Counted from the stretch's first letter, positions 1 to 11,200 are shown. The stretch is DNA of 39,974 nt from Nocardia lijiangensis NBRC 108240 (GCF_001613045.1 NZ_BDBP01000095.1:1-39974), one strand, 5' to 3'. The notes: a model not told the origin generated them from the sequence alone. Made by a program: numbers and translations.

Positions 1-1481
1 GACGCGGAGGCCCCGCCGCCTCCGGTGTCGCCGCCGGAGCCGCCGCGCAGCTGGGTGCCGATGACGAACGCGCCGACCGCGACCACCACGCAGACGACCA
101 GCAGTCCGGCCAGCAACGGGCCGGGGCGGCTACCGCGGACCCGCGCGCCCGCGGAAGCCGTGCCCGCGTGCTGTGAGGCAGCATTCCGCGCTGAGTCGGG
201 CCCTTGCCACGGCGGATTCGGCCCCGATTCCGCTTGCTCCCAGTGTGTTCGGTTCGGCACCGACGCACCTTGCTGCCACGGCGCCGGAGTCACCGGTGCT
301 TCTGGGCGCTGCCACTGCGCGGCGTCAGGTCGCGGGTTCTGTTGCCGAAGTGACTGGTTCGCCGGTGTTTCCGGGTGCTGCCACTGCGCGGCATCGGGCC
401 GCGGGTTCTGTTGCCGAAGTGACTGGTTCGCCGGTGTTTCCGGGGGCTGCCACTGCCCGGCGTCAGGCCGCGGGTTCTGTTGCCGAAGTGACTGGCTCGC
501 TGGTGTTTCCGGGTGCTGCCACTGCGCGGCATCGGGCCGCGGATTCTGCTGCCGAGGCGACTGGCTCGCAGGAGTTTCCGGATGCTCCACCGGCCCGGAA
601 TCCAGATCGAGCAATTGCACCGCGCGCAGGCTCACTTCCTCCAGCACCGGCGGCGGCAGCCACCCCGCGCGCTCAGGCACCCCGAGCGCTGCCAGGTCGT
701 CCAGCAGCCTGCGCGGCGTCGGCCGGGCGGCGGGATCTTTGGCGAGGCAGGACGCGACGAGGGGCCGGACCCGATCCGGTACGGCGTCGAGGTGCGGGTC
801 CTCGTACACGATGCGCCACAGCATGCGCATCGTGTCGCCGACGCCGAACGGGCCGTGCCCGGCCGCCGCGAACGCCAGCACGCCGCCGAGGGCGAACACA
901 TCGCTCGCCGGACCGACCGGTTCGCCGGTCACCTGTTCCGGGCACATGAAACCCGGTGAGCCGATGACCTTTCCGGTGGTGGTCAGCGCGGTGTCCTCGA
1001 CGGCGCGCGCGATGCCGAAATCGATCACCTTGGGTCCGTCCACGGCGAGCAGCACGTTGGACGGCTTCAGATCGCGATGCACCACCCCGGCCTCGTGCAC
1101 CGCCACCAGCGCCTCGGCCAGCCCGCGGGCCAGCACCAGCAGCGTGGCCTCGGCGAAGGTGCCGAACCGCTCCACCGCCTCCGAGAGCGGGAACCCCGCC
1201 ACGTAGCCGGTCGCCAGCCAGGGCGGGTCGGCGTCCACGTCGGCGTCGAGCACCGGAGCGGTGCAGCGCCCGCCGACCCGTCGCGCCGCCGCCACCTCGC
1301 GCCGGAATCGGGCCCGGAATTCGTCGCCGCCCACCAGATCCGGACGGATCACCTTCACCGCGACGGTCCGGCCGCCCGTGTTGCGCCCGAGATAGACCCG
1401 CCCCATGCCCCCGGATCCGAGCACGCCGAGGAGCCGGTAATCGCCGATCCGTCGAGGATCGTTCGTGCCGAGCGGTTGCAT
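1..1481 (-). CDS. PknB-like transmembrane Ser/Thr protein kinase (3' end outside window)
   Basis: Eukaryotic-type Ser/Thr kinase that would phosphorylate cytosolic targets in response to an extracellular or membrane cue. The N-terminal catalytic domain shows the glycine loop GSGGMG (about residue 20), the ATP lysine in AVKVI (about 41), the catalytic loop HRDLKPSN (about 133-140) and DFG (about 153). After the kinase domain comes a Pro/Gln-rich linker with four 23-residue tandem repeats. It is followed by a hydrophobic segment (about 454-474, ending VGAFVIG) and then a Gly-rich external start that runs off the window edge, so the sensor domain is not visible. Start: ATG at 1481 reads MQPLGTNDPRRIGDYRLLG. 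An in-frame ATG at 1514 would add 11 residues, and neither has a well-spaced ribosome site. The family is certain; the exact Pkn subtype is not. Confidence 0.9.
   Translation of the reverse strand, partial: MQPLGTNDPRRIGDYRLLGVLGSGGMGRVYLGRNTGGRTVAVKVIRPDLVGGDEFRARFRREVAAARRVGGRCTAPVLDADVDADPPWLATGYVAGFPLSEAVERFGTFAEATLLVLARGLAEALVAVHEAGVVHRDLKPSNVLLAVDGPKVIDFGIARAVEDTALTTTGKVIGSPGFMCPEQVTGEPVGPASDVFALGGVLAFAAAGHGPFGVGDTMRMLWRIVYEDPHLDAVPDRVRPLVASCLAKDPAARPTPRRLLDDLAALGVPERAGWLPPPVLEEVSLRAVQLLDLDSGPVEHPETPASQSPRQQNPRPDAAQWQHPETPASQSLRQQNPRPDAGQWQPPETPANQSLRQQNPRPDAAQWQHPETPANQSLRQQNPRPDAAQWQRPEAPVTPAPWQQGASVPNRTHWEQAESGPNPPWQGPDSARNAASQHAGTASAGARVRGSRPGPLLAGLLVVCVVVAVGAFVIGTQLRGGSGGDTGGGGASA
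303..579 (-). repeat. Four 69-bp in-frame tandem repeats in the kinase linker
   Basis: Successive 69-bp units encode 23-residue copies that begin PETPA(S/N)QS and continue with RQQNPRPDA(A/G)QWQ, repeated four times on the minus strand with only a few substitutions. A fifth, degenerate unit (PEAPVTPAPWQQ) follows. The repeats lie between the kinase domain and the membrane segment. They are coding tandem repeats and likely vary in copy number between strains (inference). Confidence 0.9.
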
Positions 1482-1593
1482 CGCGCAGTCGGTTCCCTTC
1501 GCGTGGTCGAACATCGAAAGGCTACCGACCCGCACCCGGCCACACCGAGCGGCGCGGTGCCCCCGGTTCGACGGGCAACCGCGCCGCGGGGTG

Positions 1594-2523
1594 TCAGAGC
1601 TGGGACTTGACCTTGTCCGCGATGAGGTCCAAGTGCGCGAGGTCGTCGAGATCCAGGATCTGCAAGTAGATGCGGCTCGCGCCGATCTCGGCGTAGCGGC
1701 CGATCTTGTCGACCACCTCGTCCGGCGAGCCCGCGAGACCGTTGGCCTTCAGCTCGTCCACCTCGCGGCCGATGGCGGCGGCGCGGCGGGCGACCTCGGC
1801 GTCGCTGCCGCCGACGCAGGCCACCAGGGCATTGGAGTACACCAGGTCGTCGGCGCGTCGCCCGTAGCTCTCCGCGGCGGCGCGGACCCGCTCGAACTGG
1901 CTGGCGCTGGCCTCCAGTGAGGCGAAGGGCATGTTGAACTCGCTCGCGTACTGGGCGGCAAGCCGCGGCGTGCGGGTCGCGCCGTGGCCGCCGATCAGCA
2001 CCGGCACCGGATCCTGCACCGGCTTGGGCAGCGCGGGGGAGTCGGTGAGGTGGTAGTGCTTGCCCGTGAAGCTGAAGGTGTCGCCCGGCTTGGTCGCCCA
2101 CAGCCCGGTGACGATCGCGAGCTGTTCCTCGAAGCGCGCGAACTTGTCCTGCGGGAACGGGATACCGTACGCGGCGTGCTCTTCGGCGTACCAGCCGCTG
2201 CCGAGGCCGAATTCGACACGGCCGCCGGACATCCGATCGACCTGCGCGACCTGAATCGCGAGCGGGCCGGGCAGCCGGAAGGTGGCGGCGGTGACCAGCG
2301 TGCCCAGCCGGATCGTGCGCGTTTCCCTGGCCAGGCCGGCGAGGGTGATCCAGGCGTCGGTGGGGCCGGGCAGACCGTCGGAGCCGCCCATGGCCGAGTA
2401 GTGGTCGGAACGGAAAAACGCGTCGAACTCCAAGTCCTCGGTGGCCTTCGCGACGGTCAGCAGGGTGTCGTAGTCCGCGCCCTGCTGCGGCTCGGTGAAG
2501 ATGCGTAGTTTCATGAAGTCCAT
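1594..2523 (-). CDS. LLM class F420-dependent oxidoreductase (TIGR03560-like)
   Basis: 309-residue TIM-barrel enzyme of the luciferase-like monooxygenase superfamily, in the F420-dependent branch typical of actinomycetes. It is expected to transfer hydride between reduced F420 and an unknown small molecule in the cytosol. Visible hallmarks are the N-terminal strand MKLRIFTEPQQGADYDTLL, FDAFFRSDHYSAMGG, the mid-barrel segment GGRVEFGLGSGWYAEEHAAYGIPFP, and the cofactor-phosphate segment PVLIGGHG near residue 190. ATG at 2523 gives MDFMKLRIF. An internal ATG at 2514 (MKLRIF) fits the family N-terminus equally well. It is divergent from the gluconokinase gene, with a gap of about 110 bp. The substrate cannot be read from sequence. 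Confidence 0.88.
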   Translation of the reverse strand: MDFMKLRIFTEPQQGADYDTLLTVAKATEDLEFDAFFRSDHYSAMGGSDGLPGPTDAWITLAGLARETRTIRLGTLVTAATFRLPGPLAIQVAQVDRMSGGRVEFGLGSGWYAEEHAAYGIPFPQDKFARFEEQLAIVTGLWATKPGDTFSFTGKHYHLTDSPALPKPVQDPVPVLIGGHGATRTPRLAAQYASEFNMPFASLEASASQFERVRAAAESYGRRADDLVYSNALVACVGGSDAEVARRAAAIGREVDELKANGLAGSPDEVVDKIGRYAEIGASRIYLQILDLDDLAHLDLIADKVKSQL

Positions 2524-2633
2524 CGTGCCCGAGGGATTCGGGTGCTTCGCGCCGTGCGCCCCGGGGAGTGGTCGATGCCACTAGGGTCGGCTGCGAGCAC
2601 ACCGGCGCACGCCCGTCTTCGAGGAGGACACCC

Positions 2634-3152
2634 GTGACCGCAGCCCCCGCCCCGCGCGTTGTCGTCATGGGCGTCGCCGGGGCAGGCAAGTCGACCATCG
2701 GGGGGAGGCTGGCGGACGCGTTGGGCCTCCCGTTCGCCGAGGGTGACGGCTTCCATCCGCCCGCCAACGTGGCCAAGATGCGAGCGGGCGAACCGCTCAC
2801 CGATGCCGACCGTATCCCGTGGCTGGACAGCATCGCCGCCTGGCTGGCCGAACGGGCAGTCGGCGGCGGCGTCGTCAGCTGTTCGGCACTGAAGCGCGAC
2901 TATCGGGATCGACTGCGGGCGGCCGCGCCCGACCTGTTCTTCCTGCACCTGACGGCCTCCCGCGCGGAGCTGGCCCGCCGGATGTCCACGCGCCGCGACC
3001 ATTTCATGCCGCCGAGCCTGCTCGACTCCCAGCTCGACACGCTGGAACCGCTCGGTGCCGACGAACGCGGCATTGTCGTCGACGCCACCCGCGCGCCCGC
3101 CGACCTGGTCCGGGAGACGATCGCGGTTCTGGCCGGCGCCCGCCCGTCCTGA
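2634..3152 (+). CDS. gntK: Gluconokinase (GntK/IdnK family)
   Basis: ATP + D-gluconate to 6-phosphogluconate, feeding the pentose phosphate pathway; cytosolic. 172 residues, the usual size of the thermoresistant small gluconokinase family. It shows the P-loop MGVAGAGKST near the N-terminus, the gluconate-site segment AEGDGFHPPANVAKM, LTDADRIPWL, CSALKRDYRDRLR, and the lid region RRDHFMPPSLLDSQLDTLE. The start is GTG at 2634, chosen because GAGGAGGA (2621-2628) is a strong, correctly spaced ribosome site. A longer in-frame opening from 2568 lacks this and adds residues outside the family. No other gluconate genes are adjacent. Confidence 0.92.
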   Translation: MTAAPAPRVVVMGVAGAGKSTIGGRLADALGLPFAEGDGFHPPANVAKMRAGEPLTDADRIPWLDSIAAWLAERAVGGGVVSCSALKRDYRDRLRAAAPDLFFLHLTASRAELARRMSTRRDHFMPPSLLDSQLDTLEPLGADERGIVVDATRAPADLVRETIAVLAGARPS

Positions 3153-3175
3153 AGGCGGAAGGGCACGGGCCGGAA

Positions 3176-3976
3176 TCAGGGAGCCGGGACGCCCGGCTGC
3201 GGGCATGGCCCGGAGACCACCGGCAGGCAGATCCCCGTCGCCTCCGACAGCATCAGCCCACCGCCCGCCAGCAGCGCGGCGAGCGCGACCGCACCGAAGA
3301 AGAAGACCCACAGCAGTCCGGGGATGTGGGTCAGGCGGGCCAGCTGATCGGCGTCGGAGTCGACATTGCCGGGCTGTCGCCAGCGGTGCACCCGCCCGCG
3401 CTGCATCTCGACGACCGGGCGCACCCCGGCCAGCAGCAGAAACCACGCGGCGAGATAGGCGAAGGCCGCCTGCACGATGTCGGTGCCGAACCAGGACACC
3501 GCGAACACCGTGGCGCCGAGCGCGAACACCGTGCACAGGCCGTAGATATTGCGGACCTTGATCAGCACGGCGGCGAGCAGCGCGATGGACGTCCAGAGCA
3601 TCAGCGTGATGCGGTCGGCGCCGAGCAGGGCCGCGAAGCCGAGACCGAGCAGCGGCGGCGCGGGGTAGCCCGCCATGGCGGTGAGAATCATGCCGGGGCC
3701 GTAGGGTTTTCCGCTGGAGACGGTCAGCCCCGAGGTGTCCGAATGCAGCGTGATGCTGTTGAGCCTGCGGCCGGTGAGCAGCGCGCTGAGCGCGTGGCCA
3801 CCCTCGTGCGCGATGGTGACGACGTTGCGGGTGAGGCGCCAGAGCGGTCCGTAGCCGACCAGCACCAGCGCCGCCACCCCGGTGACGACGACCAACTGCC
3901 AGGGCGGTGGGGTCTGCGTGGTGGTCAGCCGATCCGCGATGGAGGCGCCGCGGTCGACCAGTTCGGCGGTGTTCAC
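3176..3976 (-). CDS. M50-family (site-2-protease-like) membrane metallopeptidase
   Basis: 266-residue polytopic membrane protein with the zinc-protease motif HEGGH (an HExxH motif, within NVVTIAHEGGHALSALLTG) near residue 60, placed at a membrane boundary as in M50B peptidases. Further hydrophobic segments follow, including AFAYLAAWFLLLAG and LLWVFFFGAVALAALLAGG. A conserved GPGMILTAMAGYPAPPLLG segment after the motif resembles the M50B-like family widespread in actinobacteria. Start is GTG at 3976. The gene lies 67 nt downstream of the broken oxidoreductase on the same strand. It would cleave a membrane-embedded or membrane-proximal substrate, but the substrate is unknown and the local genes give no clue. 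Confidence 0.82.
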   Translation of the reverse strand: MNTAELVDRGASIADRLTTTQTPPPWQLVVVTGVAALVLVGYGPLWRLTRNVVTIAHEGGHALSALLTGRRLNSITLHSDTSGLTVSSGKPYGPGMILTAMAGYPAPPLLGLGFAALLGADRITLMLWTSIALLAAVLIKVRNIYGLCTVFALGATVFAVSWFGTDIVQAAFAYLAAWFLLLAGVRPVVEMQRGRVHRWRQPGNVDSDADQLARLTHIPGLLWVFFFGAVALAALLAGGGLMLSEATGICLPVVSGPCPQPGVPAP

Positions 3977-4043
3977 CGCCGCACCCTATCGGTCGCGCGC
4001 CGGAACCGCACCGGGACGAATCCGTCGAAGGCGTCCGGTGCGG

Positions 4044-5095
4044 TCAAGCGAGTGGCACGGGCGTCCCGGAGTCGGACGAGCGCCGCGCGGCCTCGAGCAC
4101 CCGCAGCGTGGTGCCCGCATCGCGCGGATCCACCGGCACCGGCGCGCCGTCGAGGATCGCGGCGGCCATCTCGGCGTAGAAGGCGGGATAGTCGCCCGCG
4201 AGCGTCGGGTACGGCGTCGCATCCGGTTCGGCCCCGAGCAGTCCCCACCTCGCGGAGTCGACCGCGCCCCAGTCGTCCGCGCGCGGGTCGCGGCCTGCGC
4301 GCAGCGCCTCTTCCTGCGGATCGAGGCCGTAGGTGACGTATCCGGCGTCCGCGCCGAGTACCCGGAAGCGCGGGCCGAGCTGGGGCGTCACCGCGCTCAT
4401 CCACAGGTGCGAGCGCACACCGCTCTCGTGGGTGAGTGCGAGGAAGACGTCGTCGTCGGTCTGGATACCAGGGCGGCGGCGGTCCAGTTCGCCGTACACC
4501 GAGCGCACCGGGCCGAACAGCGTGAGCGCCTGATCCACCAGGTGGCTGCCGAGGTCGAAGAGCAGTCCGGCGCCGTCGGCGGCGGTGCCGACCTCCCGCC
4601 ATCCACCCTTGGGCACCGGACGCCACCGCTCGAACCGGGACTCGAAGCGCCGCACCGCGCCGAGCCTGCCGTCCTCGACCAGTGCGCGGACCGTCCGGAA
4701 ATCGCCATCCCAGCGCCGGTTCTGGAAGACCGACAGCGCGACGCCGCCCGTTCGGCGTGCGCCACCAGTTGCCCGGCCTCGGCGACGGTGACCGCGAACG
4801 GCTTGTCCACCACCGTCGGAATTCCCGCGTCCAACGCCCGCGCGGCCAGCGGCGCGTGGGTCCGGTTCGGTGTCGCCACGACCACCAGTCCGATGCCGCG
4901 CGGGTCGTCGAACAGCGCGTCGGCGTCCGGGATCACCTTGACTCCGTCGTGCGCGCGGCGGGCCTGCTCGGCCCGCTCCGCCGAGCCGGTGACCACCGCC
5001 GCCACCCGCATCCGCGGTTCCGCGGCGATCAGCGGCGCGTGAAACACCGCGCCCGCCAAGCCGTATCCGACGATGGCCACCTCCACGCTGCTCAT
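4044..5095 (-). pseudogene. Gfo/Idh/MocA family NAD(P)-dependent oxidoreductase, frameshifted
   Basis: The gene starts at ATG 5095 with a Rossmann fold: VAIVGYGLAGAVFHAPLI contains GxGxxG, and DKPFAVT is the family EKP-type catalytic segment. The reading frame is good up to HAERA (about 4745), then turns into a non-family peptide. The remainder of the protein (SVFQNRRWDGDF, RRFESRFERW, FDLGSHLVDQALTLFG, through to about 4044) continues in the next frame. Inserting one G near 4742-4747, within the run GCGGCGTCG, restores an uninterrupted family protein of about 350 residues. This is either a genuine single-base deletion making a pseudogene or a sequencing error in a GC-rich run. The uninterrupted enzyme would oxidise a sugar, inositol or related alcohol. 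The NRPS ends 121 bp upstream on the same strand. Confidence 0.85.
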
Positions 5096-5216
5096 CCCGC
5101 CGACGCTACCGCCCGGCGATCGTGCGCCGGGTCAGCACCACGACAGCGCTGGACGAGACGGGTATCGCTCAGGACGCGCGGTCGGGTGCGAAGTGGTTCG
5201 GTCGGTCAGCAATGCA
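5096..5216. other. Short spacer between NRPS and oxidoreductase with a 7-bp hairpin
   Basis: 121 bp without a gene. An inverted repeat CCCGGCG-N6-CGCCGGG lies at 5112-5131. It could act as a weak RNA hairpin after the NRPS on the minus strand, but no T-run follows it, so I do not call it a terminator. Confidence 0.35.
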
Positions 5217-8200
5217 TTAGTCACCCATCCGGCGATCGGCGGGAGCGTCGGAACGGGCGGTCAGCCGCGAAGTGTGTCCGGACCACGATCGGCTTGTTCT
5301 TGCCGGGGGGAGGGCCTGTGGCGAGGGAATATCGGTGGACCGGAAGTGCTCGGTGAGGACGAGTCCGATTGCGCGGAGTGCGTCCGGGTCGGTCATCCGT
5401 TCGTGCCGGGCGGGAATGCGGTGTTCGGTGATGCGGCCGGTGATGTGGTTGTTCCATGCGAGAGCCGGAGAGGGGCCGTCGTCTGTGTGGTCCGCGGTGG
5501 AGCTGAAGTAGATCAGGTCACCGTCGAAGGGTGCAGGCCGGTGGTTCCGGGTGAGGTCGACGAGCCGGGTGTAGTCGCGGTGCAAGGTCACGAGATGCTC
5601 GGGGGTCAGGGCGGTGAAGAGTCCGCCTTGCCGGTGCAGCAACTCGGCCGCGACCTCGAAGGTGAGGTCGGCGGGGAGCTCGGCAGCGACGAGGCCGCCG
5701 AACTCGGTGAGCAAGTCCACGGGGGTGAGTGTGGGAGTGCTGATGCTGCGTTCGGTGACGACCCGGGTGTCCATCATGGCCAGGGTCGCGACGTGGTCAC
5801 CGTCGCGGCGGAGCTGGACGGCGATCGCGTGGGCGATGGTGCCGCCGAGCGAGTAACCGAGCAAGTGGTAAGGCCCGTGCGGCTGGACGGACCGGATCTC
5901 CCGTACGTAGCGGGCGGCGAGTTGATCCAGCGTGTCGAACCGCGCGGTCGGGTCGGTCAGCGTCGGGGATTGCAGTCCTTGGACGGGACGGTCGGGGTCG
6001 AGGTGCTGCACGAGTCCGCTGAAACCCCAGGCCAATCCGATGGCCGGGTGGACGCAGAACAGTGGCGGGTCGGTGCCTGCGGCACGCAGCGGGAGCAGGA
6101 CCGACAGTGCGTCGCCGGGCTCCTGTTCCTCGAGGCCCCGCAGGCGGTTGTCGATGCGGCGGGCCAGCAATTGCGGTGTCGGGTCGGTGAAGACCCACTG
6201 AACCGGCACGGTGGCGCCGGTCGATTCCTCCAGCCGCGCGACCAGTTGGGTGGCGGCCAGCGAGTTGCCGCCGAGGGCGAAGAAGCCATCGTCGACGCCT
6301 ACTCGTTCGATGTCGAGGGTCCGGGTGAAGGCGTCGCAGACGGTGGCCTCGAGTGGGGTGGACGGCGGCCGGAATCGGGAGTGTCGCCGGTCGGGTGCGG
6401 GCAGGGCCTTGTAGTCGAGTTTGCCGGTGGAGGTGAGGGGGATTCGGTCGAGGGTGAGGATCGTGGTGGGGATCATGTGGGTGGGTAGCCGGGTTGCGAG
6501 ATAGGTGGTCAGTGCGATGGCGTTGGGTGTGGTGTCCGGGGCGGGTACGACGTAGCCGGTGAGCTGGTCCGTGCCGTTGGGTTGGGTGTGGACTGTGACG
6601 GCGGCGTGGGTGATGTCGGGGTGGCTGCGTAGCGCGGCTTCGATGTCGCCGCGTTCGATGCGATGGCCGTGGATCTTGAGTTGCAGGTCGCTGCGGCCCT
6701 TGTACTGCAGCGTTCGGTCGGCGGTCCAGGTGACCAGGTCGCCGGTGCGGTACATCCGTGTCCCGGGTGGCCCATAGGGGTCGGGGACGAATCGTGCTGC
6801 CGTGGTTGTGGGTTGCTTGTGGTAGCCGCGGGCGAGGCCCGGTCCGGACACGTACAGTTCGCCGACTACTCCGGGTGGGACGGGGCGCAGTCTGCGGTCG
6901 AGTACGACGGCGGTGAATCCGCGGGTCGGGCCGCCGATTGTCATCGGAGCGTCTGTGGTCGCCGGAGCGTCGGCGCAGCTCATGATGGTGGTTTCGGTAG
7001 CACCGTAGGAGTTGATCACCGTCCGGCCCGGTATCCACTGTGCTGCCAGATCCGGTGGACATGTCTCGCCGCCGAGGATCAGGGTGCCGAGGGTGTCGAG
7101 TTCGCCGGGGGGCAGCGAGGCGAGCACCGTCGGGGTGAAGGCGGCATGGGTGACGTGTTCGGCCTCGATCACCTCGGCCAGTTCGGTGCCCGCGACCACC
7201 GATGCGGGTGCGAGGACCAGTGTGGCGCCTGCGGCTGCGGCGCTGACCAATTCGAGGACCGAGACGTCGAAGGTCAGGGCGGCTGCGCCGAGCACTCGAG
7301 ACGCCGGGGCGAGGCCGAACCGTTCCCGTGTGTCGGCGGCCAGGTCCGCTATCCCGCTGTGGGTGACCACGACACCTTTGGGAATCCCGGTGGAGCCCGA
7401 GGTGTAGATCAGGTAGGCCGGGTGCTGTGGCCGCAGCGGGGTTGTGCGGTCGTGGTCGGTGATCGCGGCGGGGGACGCCGACGCTGTCGTCGCGGCGAAC
7501 GACGGGTCGTCGAGGGCGAGCCATCCGGTGGTGTCCGGCAGTTGGTCTCGGTGGATCCCGAGTGTCAGCCCTACGGCGGCACCGGAATCGGTGAGCATGG
7601 TGGTGATCCGGTCCCGGGGATGGGTGGGGTCGATCTGGACGAACGCGCCACCGGATTTGGCGACCGCCCACACGGCGATCACAGCATCGATGGAGCGCGG
7701 TAACGCTATGGCTACCAACGATTCCGGTCCTATTCCTTTCTCGATCAGTACCCGCGCCCACCGGTTCGAAGTCTCGTCGAGTTCGCGGTAGGACAGCCTT
7801 ACGCCGTTGCAGACCACCGCTTCCGTATCCGGCGTCATTGCGGCCGTCAACACCTGCGGCAATACCGACATCACCGCACCGGGCTGACCGCGAACGGGTA
7901 CCAGCGTGGCTCGTTCGACCGGCGACAGCAGCTGCAGCCGGGTCAGCGGGAGGTCGATGTGTTCGGCGATGGTGTCGAGCACTCGCAGCATTCGGTCGGC
8001 GATGGCGTCGATCTGGTGTTGTGTGAACAGTTCCGGCAGGTATTTGAAGGTCAGGTGCACTCGGGCGTCCTGGTGGACGACCAGGCCGAGCGGATAGTGC
8101 GCGGCGTCGCGTCCGTGCACGCCGAGGACATGCATTCCCGCGATGTCGGTGTCTTCGGACAGACCGGCCCGGTCGACCGGGTAGGACTCGAGGACGGTCA

Positions 8201-11200
8201 CGGTGTCGAACATCGCGCCGGGACCGGCCACGCGCTGGATCTGGGCGAGCCCGAGGTGGTGATGGTCGAGCAGCGCGGCTTGTTCGGTTTGGATTCGCCG
8301 CAGTAGCTGGGCTAGGGTCTCGCGGTGATCGAGCCGGATCCGGACGGGCACGGTGTTGACGAACAGCCCGATCATCGATTCGATGCCGGGGATCTGCGGC
8401 GGGCGCCCGGAGACGGTGGTGCCGAAGACCACGTCCTCGCGGGCGGCCGAGGTGGCGAGCACGATCGCCCAGGCGGCTTCGATGAGGGTGTTGAGGGTGG
8501 CCTCTTGTCGATGGGCCACCGCGACCAGGGCCGCGGTGCGCTGCCGGCTCAGCTGCACCTGGACTTCGCGCGCGGCGATGGTGGGCCGGCGGCCGCGGTC
8601 CGCGGGCGCCAGCAGAGTCGGCTCGGCCGTGCCCTCGAATGTCCGTGCCCACGCGGCTTCCGCCGCGTCCCGGTCCTGGGTGTCCAGCCACCTCAGGTAG
8701 TCGCGGTAGGGACGCACCGGGGGTAGCACCGTGGGGTCGCTGTCGGCGGCATAGAGGGTCAGCAGTTCCCGGATGAGCAGTGGCGTGGACCAGCCGTCTA
8801 TCAGGATGTGATGCATGCTCAACAGCAGTTGATACCGCCGAGGTGCGGTGCCGATCAGGGTGAGTCGCAGCAGCGGCGCCGTGGTCACGTCGAAGCATGC
8901 GCGGCGGTCGGTGTCCATGAGCTGTTCGAGCGCAGCTTCCGCGTCGTCGCGCCCGGCCAGGTCGATCTCGGTGAACGGCACGTCGACGTGCCGGTGTACC
9001 ACCTGGACCGCTTCGCGTGCGCCGTCGCGCACGAACGCGGTCCGCAGGTTCGGGTGCCGTCCGACGAGAGCCTGCGCGGCGCGGCGCAGCCGGTCGGTGT
9101 CGACGCGCCCGCCGAGTTCCAGGCACAGTTGCACGATGTAGGCGTCGAGGGTGCCGTCGGCGAGCTGGGCGTGGAACAGCAATCCTGTCTGTAGCGGTGT
9201 GAGCGGCCAGATCTCGTCCAGTGTCGAACGTCCGGTCTCGAGCCGGTCGATCGTGCCTTGGTCGAGGTCGACGAGGTCGACGTCGGAGGGGGTGAGCCCG
9301 CCTGCGCCGGGCCGGGACGCGTGCGCGGCCAGAGCGGTCACCGCGTCGCGCCACAGTTCCGCGAGGTCGGTGACCTCGGCGGAGGTGAGCAGGCCGGTCG
9401 GGTACTCCCAGGCGGCGGTAAGGGTAGGCCCGTCGGATGTCTCGATGGTGACCGCATTGATGCCGAGCAGGGCTGCGACGGGTGCGTCGGGGTTCTGGAC
9501 GCTGCCGCCATCGGGGCCGTCGCCTGCGGGCATCCACCCGATGTCGCGCAACGCCGCGGGAGTGGTGTCGAGCCGACCGAGATAGTTGAAACTCACCTGG
9601 GGAGTGGGCAGTTCACGCAGGATGCGGGCGGTGTGGGCGTTGAGATGACGCAGCAGCCCGTAGCCGATCCCGTGGTTGGGGACCCGCCGGAGTTGTTCCT
9701 TGACCGACTTGACGACCGCCGCGGCGGCAGCCCCGGCGGCGAAGGCGTCATCGACGTCGATATCGGACAGGTCGAGCCGGACCGGGTAGGTGGTGGTGAA
9801 CCATCCGATGGTGCGGGTGAGGTCGGCACCGGGGAGCACCGTGTCGTGGCGGCCGTGGCTTTCGAGGGTGAGCAGCGTGTCGGTGACGGTGTTGCCGTGG
9901 CGGCACCGCCATCGAGTCAGCGCCAGCGCGAGCCCGGCGACGAGGGCGTCGTCCACGTTGCCGTGGAACGCCCGGGGCAGGGTGGTGAGTACGGCGCGGG
10001 TCACCGCGGCGGGGAGCGCCACCTCGACGGTGGCGACGGTAGCTTGCACGTCCACGACCGGGTCGATCGGGCGGGCTCCGATCGGCGGATCGTCGGCGGC
10101 GAGCGTGGACTGCCACCAGTCGAGTTCATCGAGGTTCCCGGCGGCGGTGTTCAGAGCATGCGCCCAGCGGCGCATCGAGGTGCCGACGGGCGCGAGCCGC
10201 GGCCGCTGCCCGGCACTCAGCTGAGCCCACGCCGCAGCGAAATCGGGGACGAGGATCCGCCACGAGACGCCATCGATCACCAGGTGGTGCGCGACGACGA
10301 GCAGCCGTCCCGGCTGTCCGGCCCAGTCGAACCAGACCAGCTGCAGCATGATTCCGGCTGCGGGGTCGAGGCGTTCGGCCGCCGCGTTCGCCTCGGCGTC
10401 GGCGAGCGCCGCGAAGGCGCTGCTGTCCGGTGCCACATCCACCGGCACGCGCCGGATCAGCCCAGTGGCGGGCATCGCGGTCGGCTGCACCCGTAGCGTC
10501 CACCCCGACGTGTGCGCGGGTTCCGGCTGTAGCCGAGCGCGCAGCATGTCGTGGTGATCGATCACCGCCTGCATGGTGGCACCGATTCCGGTGGCGTCGA
10601 TGCCGGTCGGCAGCGTGAGCATCACCCACTGGCAGAAGCGGTCGAAGCTGCCGCGCTCGATCATCCAGCACATGATCGGCGTCAGCGGTACCGGTCCCAC
10701 ACCCCCGCCGGGCAGTTCCGCAGGAAGGGAGGTCGCCGCGGCGCTGTCGTCGAGAACGGCGATTTCGGCCAGCCCGGCAACCGTCTTACGCTCGAACACC
10801 TCGCGCGCGGAGAACACCACACCCGCCGCCCTGGCTCGCGTCACCAACTGGATCGACATGATGCTGTCGCCGCCCAGGGCGAAGAACGAATCATCGGCAC
10901 CGATCGTGTCGATACCCAATACTTCGGCGAACAGTTCCGCCAGCGTCGTCTCCACCTCGGTGGCCGGTGCCCGGAATTCGGCTCGGCCCGTGGTGAAGTC
11001 CGGCTCGGGCAGAGCGGCGCGGTCTAGCTTGCCGTTCGCCGTCACCGGCAGTGCGTCGAGCACCATCACGGTCGCGGGCACCATGTGCGAGGCCAACCGC
11101 TCCGCGGCGAACGCGAGGACCGCGGCCGCGTCGAGGTCCGCGCGGTACTCGGGCTCCACGTACCCGATCAATCGGTCGCCGGTCGCGGGGTCCCGGTGCA

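Noticed and set aside
303..579. Regular repeats considered as a CRISPR-like array
   Set aside because: Units are directly adjacent without spacers, are multiples of three and translate in frame with the kinase.
1355..2833. 492-codon minus-strand frame spanning the kinase start, the LLM gene and part of gntK
   Set aside because: Overlaps three well-supported genes in other frames and shows only Arg-rich low-complexity translation.
5112..5131. CCCGGCG hairpin as the NRPS terminator
   Set aside because: No T-run in the direction of transcription and only 7 bp; left as a weak hairpin.
5797..9537. Long minus-strand open frame of 1246 codons inside the NRPS gene
   Set aside because: Arg/Pro-rich peptide without any domain, in a different frame from the NRPS; a shadow of high-GC coding sequence.
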